A DNA stretch of 64,000 bases from Ilyonectria destructans (taxonomy: Eukaryota > Ascomycota > Sordariomycetes > Hypocreales > Nectriaceae). The notes below the pieces were generated by a model. The model searched no databases. It saw only the letters and a list, made by a program, of their open reading frames with translations, and was not told where the DNA came from. Location of the stretch: assembly GCA_020740775.1 (NCBI GenBank), contig JAHEWK010000009.1, positions 930,001-994,000 of the forward strand, in the 5' to 3' direction. Position numbers and translations under genes: made by a program. Shown here piece by piece: positions 45,263-55,565 of this stretch. Each line of letters begins with the position of its first letter. Position 1 is the first letter of the stretch.

Positions 45263-47541
45263 CGCAGAAGCAGTAAGAGGGCTGTCACACTGAGTGGATA
45301 GGATCACACTGATGATGATGAAAGCTCTTGATTTCTAGCTAAAGGACGGGCCTAGAGCCCGTCTTTATACATGATGAAGACGGCTGCTGCCGGAGGCGGC
45401 AGTCCGTCGCCGCCGCACAGGGGCCGGGGCCCTGTGGGTCCCGGGGACCGGGATCGTGGTCACAGGGCCGACTATGTGGTCTGAGAAGGAGAGGAAAGTC
45501 GTGTTATCTAGGAAATGACCCCAAAATGTAACAAGGGCTGGCGTTTGAGTCTCGTTGAGTAGATGAAAATCGCCGGCGCTTCTGGGGAGAACGGTACACT
45601 GTGTTTTTGTCGTCCAGGAGCGCAGTGGGCTGGGTGTGATTACCAGTACTTTGCCCGGTCTCGCTCATGTTGACGAGGCTTGCGCTGCACAGACAAGCCG
45701 GGAAACAGTATCTCAACGTGCTGAGATGTGCGTTTGCGAGAAGTGGCGAAAGATGCCAAATTCCATGCGTGAAGGTGATGGCAGGTTGGGAAAAGAGACC
45801 TACTTAACGACGCGGGGGAATCTTTCAGGCCTTCATCGGTTGTCCACGTACTTGGCCAGGCGCTACAGAAGGCAGGCGTATTGCGTTACACAAAGACCTG
45901 GTCGCAAAGATGGGGGCTGAGAGGATCGATTCCAGACAAGCGGGCGCACCGCTCGCCAGAGGCTCCGTGACGTGGACAAATACAAAGGGACTCACACCCT
46001 CAAGCACAATAGCGTCAATACACGCCTCTATCCCCAGCGCGGCTGGAGCGTGCACTTCCCTTTTGGACTAGTACCCGGCTGTGAGACAGTGGGCATGGAT
46101 ACGTGTTTGAAGGAGCTTTGCTGCCGTGCCGCGCGTGCGGAATTGCAGAGAATACATGAGGGGGGTACCAGCCGTTCTAATAATGACGGGTTCCACCGCC
46201 GCTGCTGTCGTCATACACTTTGTAAATTCATCACGTTATCCCCTCTTCCCCTCTCTCTCCTCTCTCTCCTCTAACTCATCTTTCTAGAGATGGCGGGGGT
46301 TTCTAAGTGGCAAATCCTACCAGTCGTTTCCATAATGGCAAGTTGTCGCCAAGCACAAAGAAATACCCCCTTGCACCAATAGCTCCACGCCACAGCCAGC
46401 CCAAAGGCAACCTTCCGTTCAGCCTCACCCCAAATCGGGTCGGCTGCAAAATGCCGTTTTCAGAGCTCAGGCTTAAGGCATCTTCACTCCGGGCATTGGC
46501 AGCCGCCCACTCGGGTAATTGAAACGACGAGCAGACCGCTTCCGTTGACCGCCAGCAGAGCTAAGTAGACACACCTGCACATGGCCGAATACGATATTCT
46601 TAGCAATAATCACTGCATAGTACTGCCACGCGGTCACCGTTGACCAAACACATGCTAAGAGAGTCTGGTTCCGACAGCGAGCCCCATCGGTGTATTGTAG
46701 TGTTCATTCATCTACTCAAATCCAGCTCTTTCATCATGTCTGGTTCAGAGTGCTTTGTACGATGTTAACGCAAGTAGTGTCATTTGGTATTGATATCACT
46801 GAGTGGCCCCTGAAATCTACATGGGGAGCGGGTGACGGCTCCTGGGTCTGAAATTGCTGACGGGAATCCGCTATCGGACAACACATGCCAATAGAAAGGT
46901 AAACACCCGCTACTGATTATGTGGTAGATCATCGGGTGAGGGCGGCTTCCAGGGCATGCTGCATTGGAATCGCGTAGACAAGTTGACGGAGATGCCCGTG
47001 ACTGCCACGTACTGTTAGAAACTTCCAGCTTACCTGCTTGATGCTGAGTTGAATTCAGCTCCCACCCCATAGCACGTTGCATGGGAATCATGTAGAGCCT
47101 AAGGAGGCTGGTTCTAGCCAATCATCAGTCTCTAAGCTTCCGACTCACTTGGCCAGTGCCCGCAGAGGGCTTTTGATCATGCGATAGATTATTGGTTGAG
47201 ATCAGCTTCTGGGGAGGCGGACTGCATTGCTCCTGTGCAGACAGCTAGAGGGATACTGCTTGAGGTCAGATGCCTGAGGCCGAGTGTACGGAATTGAGCT
47301 GATCCAGTTGGGGTTTAAATACAGTCGTCGTCCCCGACAACTTTCTCTTTCCTTTTCTCTTCACCTTTTCTCATACCCTCGACCTTTCCTCCTCCTGTTG
47401 AACTGTCTTTTTCTCCTTCATGAAACCCATCCTTCCCCTTCCTCATCTTTTTGAACCACCCCCTCCCACTCGTTGAATCGCCCTTTACCCCTTCATGAAA
47501 CCCATTCTTCCCCTTCCTAAACCACTCTTTTCTCTCCCACC
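45263..47541. other. Spacer with GC-rich palindromes and degenerate repeats
   Basis: About 2.3 kb without a certain gene. At 45341..45366 AAAGGACGGGC and GCCCGTCTTT flank CTAGA. At 45415-45436 CACAGGG and CCCTGTG flank a GC core, and GGTCC-CGG-GGACC follows. Around 46900-47260 three degenerate copies of a ~100-bp unit occur. The last part is a C/T-rich promoter and leader for the Hsp70-like gene. Confidence 0.5.
46900..47260. repeat. Three degenerate ~100-bp direct repeats
   Basis: The words GATTATGTGGTAGATCATCG (about 46916) and GATCATGCGATAGATTATTG (about 47174) match except for C/T or G/A changes, and GCATGCTGCATTGGAATCGC and GCACGTTGCATGGGAATCAT match in the same way. The pattern suggests an old repeat altered mainly by transitions. 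Confidence 0.5.
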
Positions 47542-49737
47542 ATGTCTCAACACTCGACAAACACGTCGTCCACACCCGTGATCTACGTTGGGTTGGATTT
47601 CGGTACAACGTAAGTACTTCCCTCGCCCCCAGAGCTCCCAGTATCGTGCTTGGGGATTGATGCTCAGACATTTGCTTACCTTTGAACTACCAGGTACTCA
47701 GCCATCGCGTACCAGATCGTTGGTGAAGATGGTCCTGAGGACCTTTCCTTCACTAATGACCCATCCTCATCTACGAGAATCAAGCAAGGGTTTCATAAAT
47801 TCCCTAGTACTTTATGGTTGGATGACGACAGGAATGTCATCAATTGGGGTACTTCCACCCCCCCCCCCCCCCCCCCCCCGAGCCGGATGCTATAAGCTTG
47901 AATGGTTCAAGCTTATGGTCTTGTTTAGGGACAAGTTGGGGGAGCTCAAAGCCTCGAAGAGGTTCATCGATACCCAGGACAACCTCGACGAATTGGGTTT
48001 GAGTGTGCTGGATGCTGTATCACTCTACTTATCGCGTCTGTGGGATCGATTCAAAGCACAGGCAAAGGTTGAGCTCAGTGGCTCATCTGTTGATGATTTT
48101 CCAATTCATCTGATCTTAACAAGACCGGCCAATTGGCCGAAAGATGCGGTCGCCCGCCTTCAAGAGGCTGTCAAAAATGCTGGAATATGTCGCAATGTTG
48201 AAACTCTCGCTGAGGCAGAGGCCGCTGGCGTCGCCCTTCTGATGGATCAGGTCAAAAGAATGGAGATAAATGTATGGCAAAATCTCGAGGCTCCGGCTTC
48301 GACTATCCCCTCCGCCCAGACCATGGGATTTTATGTTCAAGACCCCCTTGATAGGGTTTTTCTATATCCCTGCAAGTACCGTTGCTAACATATAGCAGGT
48401 CCAAGACAACTTCATCATCTGTGATTGCGGAGGCGGAACCATTGTAAGCTTTTGAACCACTTCTCGGTGCTTTGTCTTGCGAGCTGACCTATGTCTCAAA
48501 AGGATTCCATCGGTTATCAAGTTTCCAATTCATCCCCGTTAGAACTGTCCGAGTGCGTGCCTGGCGAGTGCATTTTGGGGGGAGCAGTTGTGTTGGACGA
48601 CGCGTTCAAAGACATGTTTTTGTCAAAGCTTGAAGCAATGTGTCCAGCGCCAACCTTCAAAGCTATCAAGCCTCGTGACATGGATGATTTAATCCTGAGG
48701 TACTGGGATTACGACGCAAAACGGCACTATCGCGGATCGGGGTACGATTTGACCATCAACCTGCCCATTGAGTTTGTCGGAGCTAAAGGGAGACGGGCCC
48801 GCCTAACGGACGAGACCAACACCAGGATGGTCATCACCGAGTATGAACCCTCTACCTCAAGGCCTATTATTTCCGCTAACGGTTTAAAAGTGATGAGCTG
48901 GCATCTATTTTTGACCCCGTGGTCGAGAAAATTGTGTCGTTAATTCAAGCTCAGATCGGCGCCGTCATGGCCGCAACGGGCCAAAAGCCGAAGGTAGGTT
49001 CGCATTTGCAGTTTGACTAGTTTACCATACACTAAACTTAGAACCACTCACAGGCAGTAGTCGTTGCTGGCGGTTTTGGTCGCAACAAATATGTCCAATC
49101 CGTGGTCAAGGCCAGAATCGAGGAGGGATCGGCTGGCGCCATCCGAGTGATTTCGTACAATGATACGACTGGGTGAGTGTACCTCTCTTTTCGGCACTTA
49201 CAAGCCATAGCTAATTTCCATAAGGTGGGCCGCAGTCGCCGTTGGCGGTGTTGCTCATGCTCGGCTGATGAACCCAGGGCAGAGCCCAGGGCAGAACCCG
49301 CCCTCCATGGCCATTGTGCAAAGTCGACTGTCGAGACAGAAATATGGCTTTCGATGGGCCAATCAAGGACTACAGTGGATCGTAGAGCCGGTAAAGTATA
49401 ATCTGAGTCTTAAGTCCAATTCATAAAGCTAATACATTTTGTGTATCAGGGGACGAGCCTGCCCGCCCGCGCACCGAACAAGTACGCGGTCAACCCCCAG
49501 GCGTTTGGAGTCATGAATACTCGTGGATCCACATATCTCACCTTAGATCTATGTGCTGGGTCTGGTATGGGTTCGGTTCAGAGAATTTGCCAACTACAGT
49601 GGTTCGCGGAAGCAGGATCGCCGGGCAGGGCTTGCTTCGAGCTGGGGCTGACGTACGATGGGACAGACCCGTCGTTCACCGTCTTTCTCGACGGTCATCT
49701 CCAGGGGTCCGGAGAAGTGAAGTTTGTGTTCGACTAG
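47542..49737 (+). CDS. Hsp70-like ATPase family protein, frame interrupted by poly-C
   Basis: Fungal non-canonical Hsp70/actin-type ATPase. ATG 47542; exons include 47542..47609, 47694 onward, up to 48271, 48399..48443, 48503 onward, and several more to TAG 49737. The N-terminal phosphate motif is VGLDFGTTYSAIAYQ, the second phosphate motif IICDCGGGTIDS, and the adenosine motif VVVAGGFGRNKYVQ. It lacks the long substrate-binding domain of classical Hsp70. At 47858-47879 a run of 22 C throws the frame: WLDDDRNVINWG lies in one frame, GCYKLEWFKLMVLFRDKLGEL in another. Either the run is miscounted by one, or the gene is frameshifted, or a 34-base intron (47849..47882, gtactt...cgag) is removed, which would restore the frame exactly. 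Later exon joins are approximate. Confidence 0.75.
47858..47879 (+). repeat. Homopolymer of 22 C inside the Hsp70-like gene
   Basis: Twenty-two consecutive C between ACTTCCA and GAGCCGG. The flanking coding frames differ by one base across it; 21 or 24 C would keep one frame. Confidence 0.85.
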
Positions 49738-50399
49738 GCTGAACTCGATGCGATTTCGAAGGAGCAATGGACTACCGTCGTAGCTGAGGCCTGTGTCTGC
49801 AGGCAGGAACCACGTTTTGTTTAATTTTTGGTGTATTTCAAACGGCAGCTCAGATAGTCAACCTTATGGGTAGCCAAAAAAAAATGTTTTGCTGTTCATT
49901 CCCTTTGCAATGGCTATGAGGTGGGATTGTCCCTAGCTAGATCATGTCGCGCTACACTTTCGTCGTCCAAATACTCAGACATGATGGCATCAATAAGGCG
50001 CTGTTGCATTGACGAGTAAGGCTTGTAGGAGAACTTTTTGTATCGGATAGCTAGTGAGGATGAGAGGGGTTAGTGACGACTGGGAATCCGCGCTGTTGTA
50101 TGTTTTCTTGCTCACCGTTCTTTTTGTTTAATTTGATAGCAATCACTTTTTTTTTGGTCCCCTAGACGTGATTCAGCCAATGCGTAGCAAAATATCATGC
50201 TCATCAAAGTGTGGTCTCTATGCATCAGATTTTGCCAAGTGAAGCTTAACACAATGCGCAATTCTCGAGTCGGTTAAATTTACATCGATTAAATTATTAA
50301 TTATATCATCGTAATGCTAATAGCTGAATTCCAGTTCGTATCATCATGAAATGCGTAGTAGAGAGCCAATAGGCATCCATACTGACAATATAACCAATC
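49738..50399. other. Intergenic, no gene seen
   Basis: This 662-bp spacer lies between the converging Hsp70-like and GH114 genes and holds their 3' flanks. No ORF or repeat was recognised. Confidence 0.6.
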
Positions 50400-51373
50400 T
50401 CACTTCGACTGGACACTGGTGGTGTAGACCTGTGACCCTCCGCAATACTTGACCCAGCCATCTAGCGCTAACTTCTTGATAATAGTGGTGAATCCGTAAG
50501 TGCTTGATCCTTTGGTCGCGCTAGTGCAGATCTTGTTGGTTGCCGCAGTGGACATTGAATTGGGCGAGTCGGGATATTCGATGTGGAAGACAGGCTTCCC
50601 AGCCTTGATATAAGGCGCGTAGGCGTCGCATTCGTTGTATTCGATGCATTGCTCGACAGTGACAAAGTCGACGGAGCCTACAACTTGCGAAACAATCTCG
50701 GCACTATTTTTGCACCCAATGGACATGTTGTAAGCGGCCGCGGTTTTGGCGAGGAATTTGATGTAGTTGATTGAATCGGCTTTCGACAGCTTCATACCAG
50801 TATCATTTCCCTTCAAATGATTAGTATGAATAATTGAGCAGAAATTCCAAAGGGGCAACTTACATAGCCGTCAACGTTGTCGGGATCAAGGGCATTGCAC
50901 CCCTTATTGGCTGCGTAAGCAATGCGTTTCTTCATGATGTTGCGCACGTTGGTGCTGCGAGTATCGAGCCAGCGCTCATCTTCCCATCCATCCATGACGT
51001 TTCCAAGATCAGAGTCGTTGAACTGGTCGGCGTCGTCTCGCCAGTCTTCCCACGATCCGGCGCTGAAGTAGCAAATGACGTTCTTGCCGGCGTCCTGCAA
51101 AGCCTTGAAAGTGGAGGCATCATTGTCGTACATGTCCAAGGTCCAAACTTTGACATTGGGCGAGAGGGTCTTCTTGTTGACCTTGATGGGGTCTTGGAGC
51201 ACAATTTGCCACGTGTCGCCGACACTTGGCTTCCACATGGCTCGTGGGGTGGTAGTTTTGGGTTTGGTTGTAGCTCTTCGTGCTCGTCCGGGTCCCAAAG
51301 GACTAGCAGCGACGATCTGGAGTCCGATGAGGGCCAGTGCCTTCCATGACAGCCAAGACTTTGTTGAGGGCAT
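50400..51373 (-). CDS. Secreted GH114 glycosidase (endo-alpha-1,4-polygalactosaminidase type)
   Basis: Hydrolase of galactosamine-containing polysaccharides such as galactosaminogalactan of fungal walls and biofilms (family knowledge). Exons 51373..50864 and 50810..50400 give 306 residues. The ATG at 51373 opens a signal peptide (KALALIGLQIVAASP), then a Thr/Pro/Lys linker. The TIM-barrel shows WKPSVGDTWQIVLQDPI, KVWTLDMYDNDAS, VICYFSAGSWEDWRDDADQF, DERWLDTRS, and the family acidic motif ALDPDNVDGY at the exon junction, then VEQCIEYNECDAY and VFHIEYPDS. All conserved parts are present. On its own strand a TATAAATA lies about 230 bp upstream of the ATG. It probably acts outside the cell on the fungus's own or a rival's polysaccharide. 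Confidence 0.88.
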
Positions 51374-54309
51374 ATTTGTCGTGATTACTATCACAAACTC
51401 TGGAATGCTGAAAATTCCTGGTCCTCGTGGAGCTCGAGGTAATTTGATAGGTAACAGTGGTGAAGGTTGGAAGTGATGACTTAAAACCGTGAAGTTGGCC
51501 CAAGTCAAGGGGTTGAGAGAGGATTGAAGATTGAGAGGTAGTTGGAACAGTGCTGTTTGAGGCTGGAGATTGGAATCTGGAGTTCTGCGAAGCGTCTGTA
51601 TTTATAAAGGGATCGAGATGTCTTGTCTTTGCATGATCCGATGAACACGATATTGTCTAAGACAAGCTGTGATGGTTTCTCCCTCGGATCAGGTCTCCGT
51701 TAGGCCGGTAATGAGCCGCTCTAAATTAATATACGACTATGGCACCATGCTTCAACGATCTAACATTGAGTTTTGGATACAGCGCAAACCTAACGTGGCC
51801 AACGCCCAACTGCCAAGATCCGATGCTTGATGTCGACCTGTATCTGTAAACTCAATCGAGGGCGAGAGAGCACAAGGCTGTCAACCGATTTGCCGCCATT
51901 TGAGGGGGGATTTTCATCTAGTACGAATCGGGCCCTTGATCCGCGATGGAGCTGACAAGTCTGAAGGGCGTTGGAAATTGACGGCGGGTACGCGGCTACC
52001 CTTTCCCTAACTGAGGCCTAGATTCAAATGTTATTTCTAACCTTACCGGCCTGGACGTGCGTCCGAACCGCAAATACACTTTCCAGCCCACATTCCAGCA
52101 CTTATTTTCCACTACACATTCCAGCACATATGTCATATCACATTCCAGCGCCCCGGTCGACCCACTGTGTCTCTCAACCGAGGCCTGGCTGGTGGAACCT
52201 TAAAGCACTCCATCCCTAGACAGCTAAACACTGTTCGTCAACTATTTCCCTTTCTGCCTAAAGGCGGCTGGCTACTGGCTCACGTTGCCGGCCCGGGTCA
52301 TAATGGCCCCAGTTTAGATTTACCCGTCTGTCGAAGTTTAGCAGGTATGGCTTGGCAAAGCCGAGGAACGGACTATTTGCACAACGACGAAAAGCATCCG
52401 ACACAGCAGTGTGATCCATCTGAGTCAGTTTGTGGAGTCGGAAAGTGAGTCCATAGCGGCCCTCAGTCACTTTTACAACCTTCCCGAAGCCTGTGCTGGA
52501 GCGACCACGGGGTATAATCACCTTCTGCAATTTATGAGAATCACATCTCATCTTACTCGAAACCGCCTCCAGAGAATGAAAACCCTCTTCCGCCTCACGT
52601 AGAAGCGCCTGGTGTTGCGGTCAACATCATCTACGTCTTCGATCTATTGGTCAAGGTGGCCAGGTGGTGCGCTCAATACGCTCCAGATGTGAAGAATACC
52701 AAGCACGACAATGCTCGATTACTACAGGAAGTAATCTGACTGAATGTTGGGTCACAGAATGTTCGCGACTGAGGGAACATCGATCAGAAGTGTGTTTTGG
52801 GACCCACGATTTCTCATGAGTAGAATCGATCCGATTTAATTATCCATGAAGACAAATGTCACATAACATGCATCTCTATATATATGCAACTGCCAGCGCC
52901 TCCTGTTGGAGAGGTTGGAGAGCGCATTCTACTTTTGGTCCGATCAGTTAACGTGACCGAATGCGACAAAAATTGTGGTAAGAATATGCCGCCAAGCTCT
53001 GCCTTAGTTTTGGGCCTCAGTGCCGGTTGCCTCTACCGCCAGCAATTTTATCATTTTCTCCCCAATTTCTAATATTATTTATTGGCAAGAATACGGTGAC
53101 ACATTTAGCGTCGCCTGACACTCGACAGAGGCTGGCTTATGGCGGAGCAGGAGGCCTTTAACCTTGACCCGACAGTTCGACCGTCACAGATCGCCCCGTC
53201 GAAAAGGCTGCTGGTGACCACGTTGGATCATGTATTTGTCTTGAACTCGAATGAGTGGATCATGGTAGTGGTTTTCACTCAAGTCAACTGACGGGGTTGG
53301 GTCTTCCAAGAAAGGCAGTTATCACCAAGGATACTGTACCTGGGGAATGATCAACTCACTGGGAATACGACGGGTCGACGGCCAGTGAAGCTGCCCCCGA
53401 AGGCTGCCCAAACTGGATGTGGGCCTTCCAAAGAAAGCCTCTTAATGTCTCCGCGGACGAGCTTACTAGTGACCTGTGGTCGGAACTTGTGCGTCAATGT
53501 ACACAAAATGACTTGACGTTGGAGGGACAGGCTGATCGCCTTCTCTGGAACTGCGAGGCTTATTCCCGCAAGAACTGGCCAGGACTACCTCGCAAGACTT
53601 TGGAAGCAGCGTTTACAAGGTGAATTGTGAGCTTGCAAAAGTGATAGGTGGCAAAGCGGGTGCTGGGAGAGTTCTTTGCGTTCCTCACTTTAAGGGTGGA
53701 GACAAGCCAGGTCCTGATTGCCTCTGACTGAAAGCCGTTTCTTCCTTCCCGCTGCTACTGTTACTGCAATTAGCCAGCGTAACAGTTCCGGGTCGGAATG
53801 ACTCCTTATGCTGGCTGTTGACTATAGCAGGGTGGCTGGGGGTGACGACGAGTGTGAGCGTGGGGTGGATTGGTGATTAGGCTGAGGGATGTGGCCCCGA
53901 GAAGGGTGTTTACTCCTATAAGGGGCTTTTCACTCTAATATCGGACTCTCAAATCTGCTACCTATATTAGAGTACTAAACACGCTGCTCCAGGATGCTCC
54001 GCGGCCGAATTATGGAGCTGAGGGTGGTGACGAGACGGTGTTTGGGACGAGGCTCCGCGAGCATGCAAGCCGTTAGAAGGGTAGGATGGCTGGGATGGCT
54101 GGGGAAGCATCGCGGTGAAAAAGACTGGTGCTATGTTCAAGGCGATTGCGCGGCAGTTCGACTCGTATAGGCCTTCAATATATTGTGTCTAGGCAAAACA
54201 TGTCGAGGCAAGAGATTGTGTTTCTATCGTGGACAGTGAGAACAGGGAAGCTAGTGTCGAAGAGAAAAGATAGCGAGGTTGATGCACTCTGGGGTGTGGG
54301 TGAGCTGAT
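51374..54309. other. Gene-poor stretch
   Basis: About 2.9 kb upstream of the GH114 gene with no certain gene. CACATTCCAGC-type words occur three times (CATTCC at 52091, 52117 and 52141). A 68-codon frame at 53417-53623 has no recognised domain. Remnants of the WD40 relic's upstream part may start near 54128. Confidence 0.5.
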
Positions 54310-54660
54310 TGGCTTAAAAAGTAGTTTCTGTTCGACCGTGGAATCTCAAGTACTCTTCTCGCACGACTCGATAAGACTGGCTTCAGTGCCACATGATACA
54401 ACTATCAATATATGGGATATAAGTAGCGGCACATCTCTATAGATGACTGAGGGCTATAGCAGGAGACCCAGCACTCTACGCTTCTCACAGGGCTCTACAC
54501 GGCTGGCGTTGGCGTTGCACGACAACACAGCCAAGATTTAGGATTCAAGCATCGGCATGTGCCTGTAGACGCTCAGCACTGGCAAGTTTGTAATAGAGAA
54601 GTCTTTCAACTCCATTGGTTAGTGTCTCGATACTGAAATCGCGCCGTTTGCTATAGGCTC
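54310..54660 (+). pseudogene. WD40-repeat relic of a NACHT-WD40-type protein
   Basis: One plus-strand frame reads LFSHDSIRLASVPHDTTINIWDISSGTSL, listed here by its ends LFSHDSIRLAS and INIWDISSGTSL, then LRFSQGSTRLALALHDNTAKI, DSSIGMCL, TLSTGKFV and CLDTEIA. These match consecutive blades and the C-terminal end seen in fungal NACHT-WD40 (NWD) proteins. Three TAG codons in the same frame (54440, 54539, 54566) stand where the repeat pattern calls for Gln, Trp and Gln. No intact gene surrounds it. Confidence 0.7.
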
Positions 54661-54701
54661 AGCGTCATGATTCATGTTATCTCTGGCTTACTGGGTTATC
54701 C

Positions 54702-55293
54702 CTGGGCGCCCGCGTAAATGAACTGACCTCACTCCGCCTCCATCAACTTGTACTCTCGAGCTCTCTATAGAATGCGGAGACCCTTCACCACTCGCAAACG
54801 GGGAGTTCTCACTGCCCTGTTCTGCTTGAGAGCAGACACCATTCCATTGCAACGATTACTTGCTGGCAGGCATTCTTCGTTTCGCCGATTCTACCAGGAT
54901 GGCTCGCCAAATGGCCGTTGTTGATGACTGTCTAGAGGTCCTCATTATATGTTTGATCACTTGGTGGCGGGGCTGAGGACGGTGCGAGGAGGTAGTTTCA
55001 CGCAGAGCTCGGTGCTACTGACTCCGCTTCATTTAAGCTGCCTCAACGACGAGCTGGAGATGTGCAGCCGTTGCAGACATTGGAGCAGCAGCAGTAGCAA
55101 AGCATAGGACAGACCTTCTGGGGCGAAATAACGAGACCGCGAAATGAAGGATACGCAGGCAAAAATGGAGAAACGACAAGGCGCAAAGGAGGGTGGCTGA
55201 CGGAGCCCGAGAGGAGGAAATGAGGAGTGGAGAGTTCGAGAGTACAAGTTGATGGAGGCGGAGTGAGGTCAGTTCATTTATGCGGGCGCCCAG
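54702..55293. mobile_element. MITE-like element with ~62-bp terminal inverted repeats
   Basis: The left end CTGGGCGCCCGCGTAAATGA (from 54702) and the right end, read in reverse complement from 55293, CTGGGCGCCCGCATAAATGA, match, and the match continues inward to about 54765 and 55230 with two mismatches noticed. The 592-bp interior has no transposase. The repeats may extend a few bases outward. No clear target-site duplication was found. It lies just downstream of the WD40 relic. Confidence 0.75.
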
Positions 55294-55565
55294 AGATGGT
55301 GAAGCAAAATGAATGGTGGGCGTATTATGTCGAACTGACCCCAGTGGGAGTAACAAAGACATGGGGGCATATTACGGTAGACTTGTCTGCATTTTGTCCT
55401 GTGGTAATATGCACTATAAGCATTGGGCTAAAAGGAGACCGACTAAATTGCACCCAGTTTCATTTGCACAAGGAAACGCCATCACATCTAAGACCAACGA
55501 ATGCTGGGTAAAAATATATTGACTTTAAATTTGAAGGCGCTGCAAGCTACTATTGGGTATATAAT

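Noticed and set aside
55033..55362. 109-codon minus-strand frame inside the inverted-repeat element
   Set aside because: Simple Leu/Ser-rich composition with no transposase motif; the element appears non-coding.
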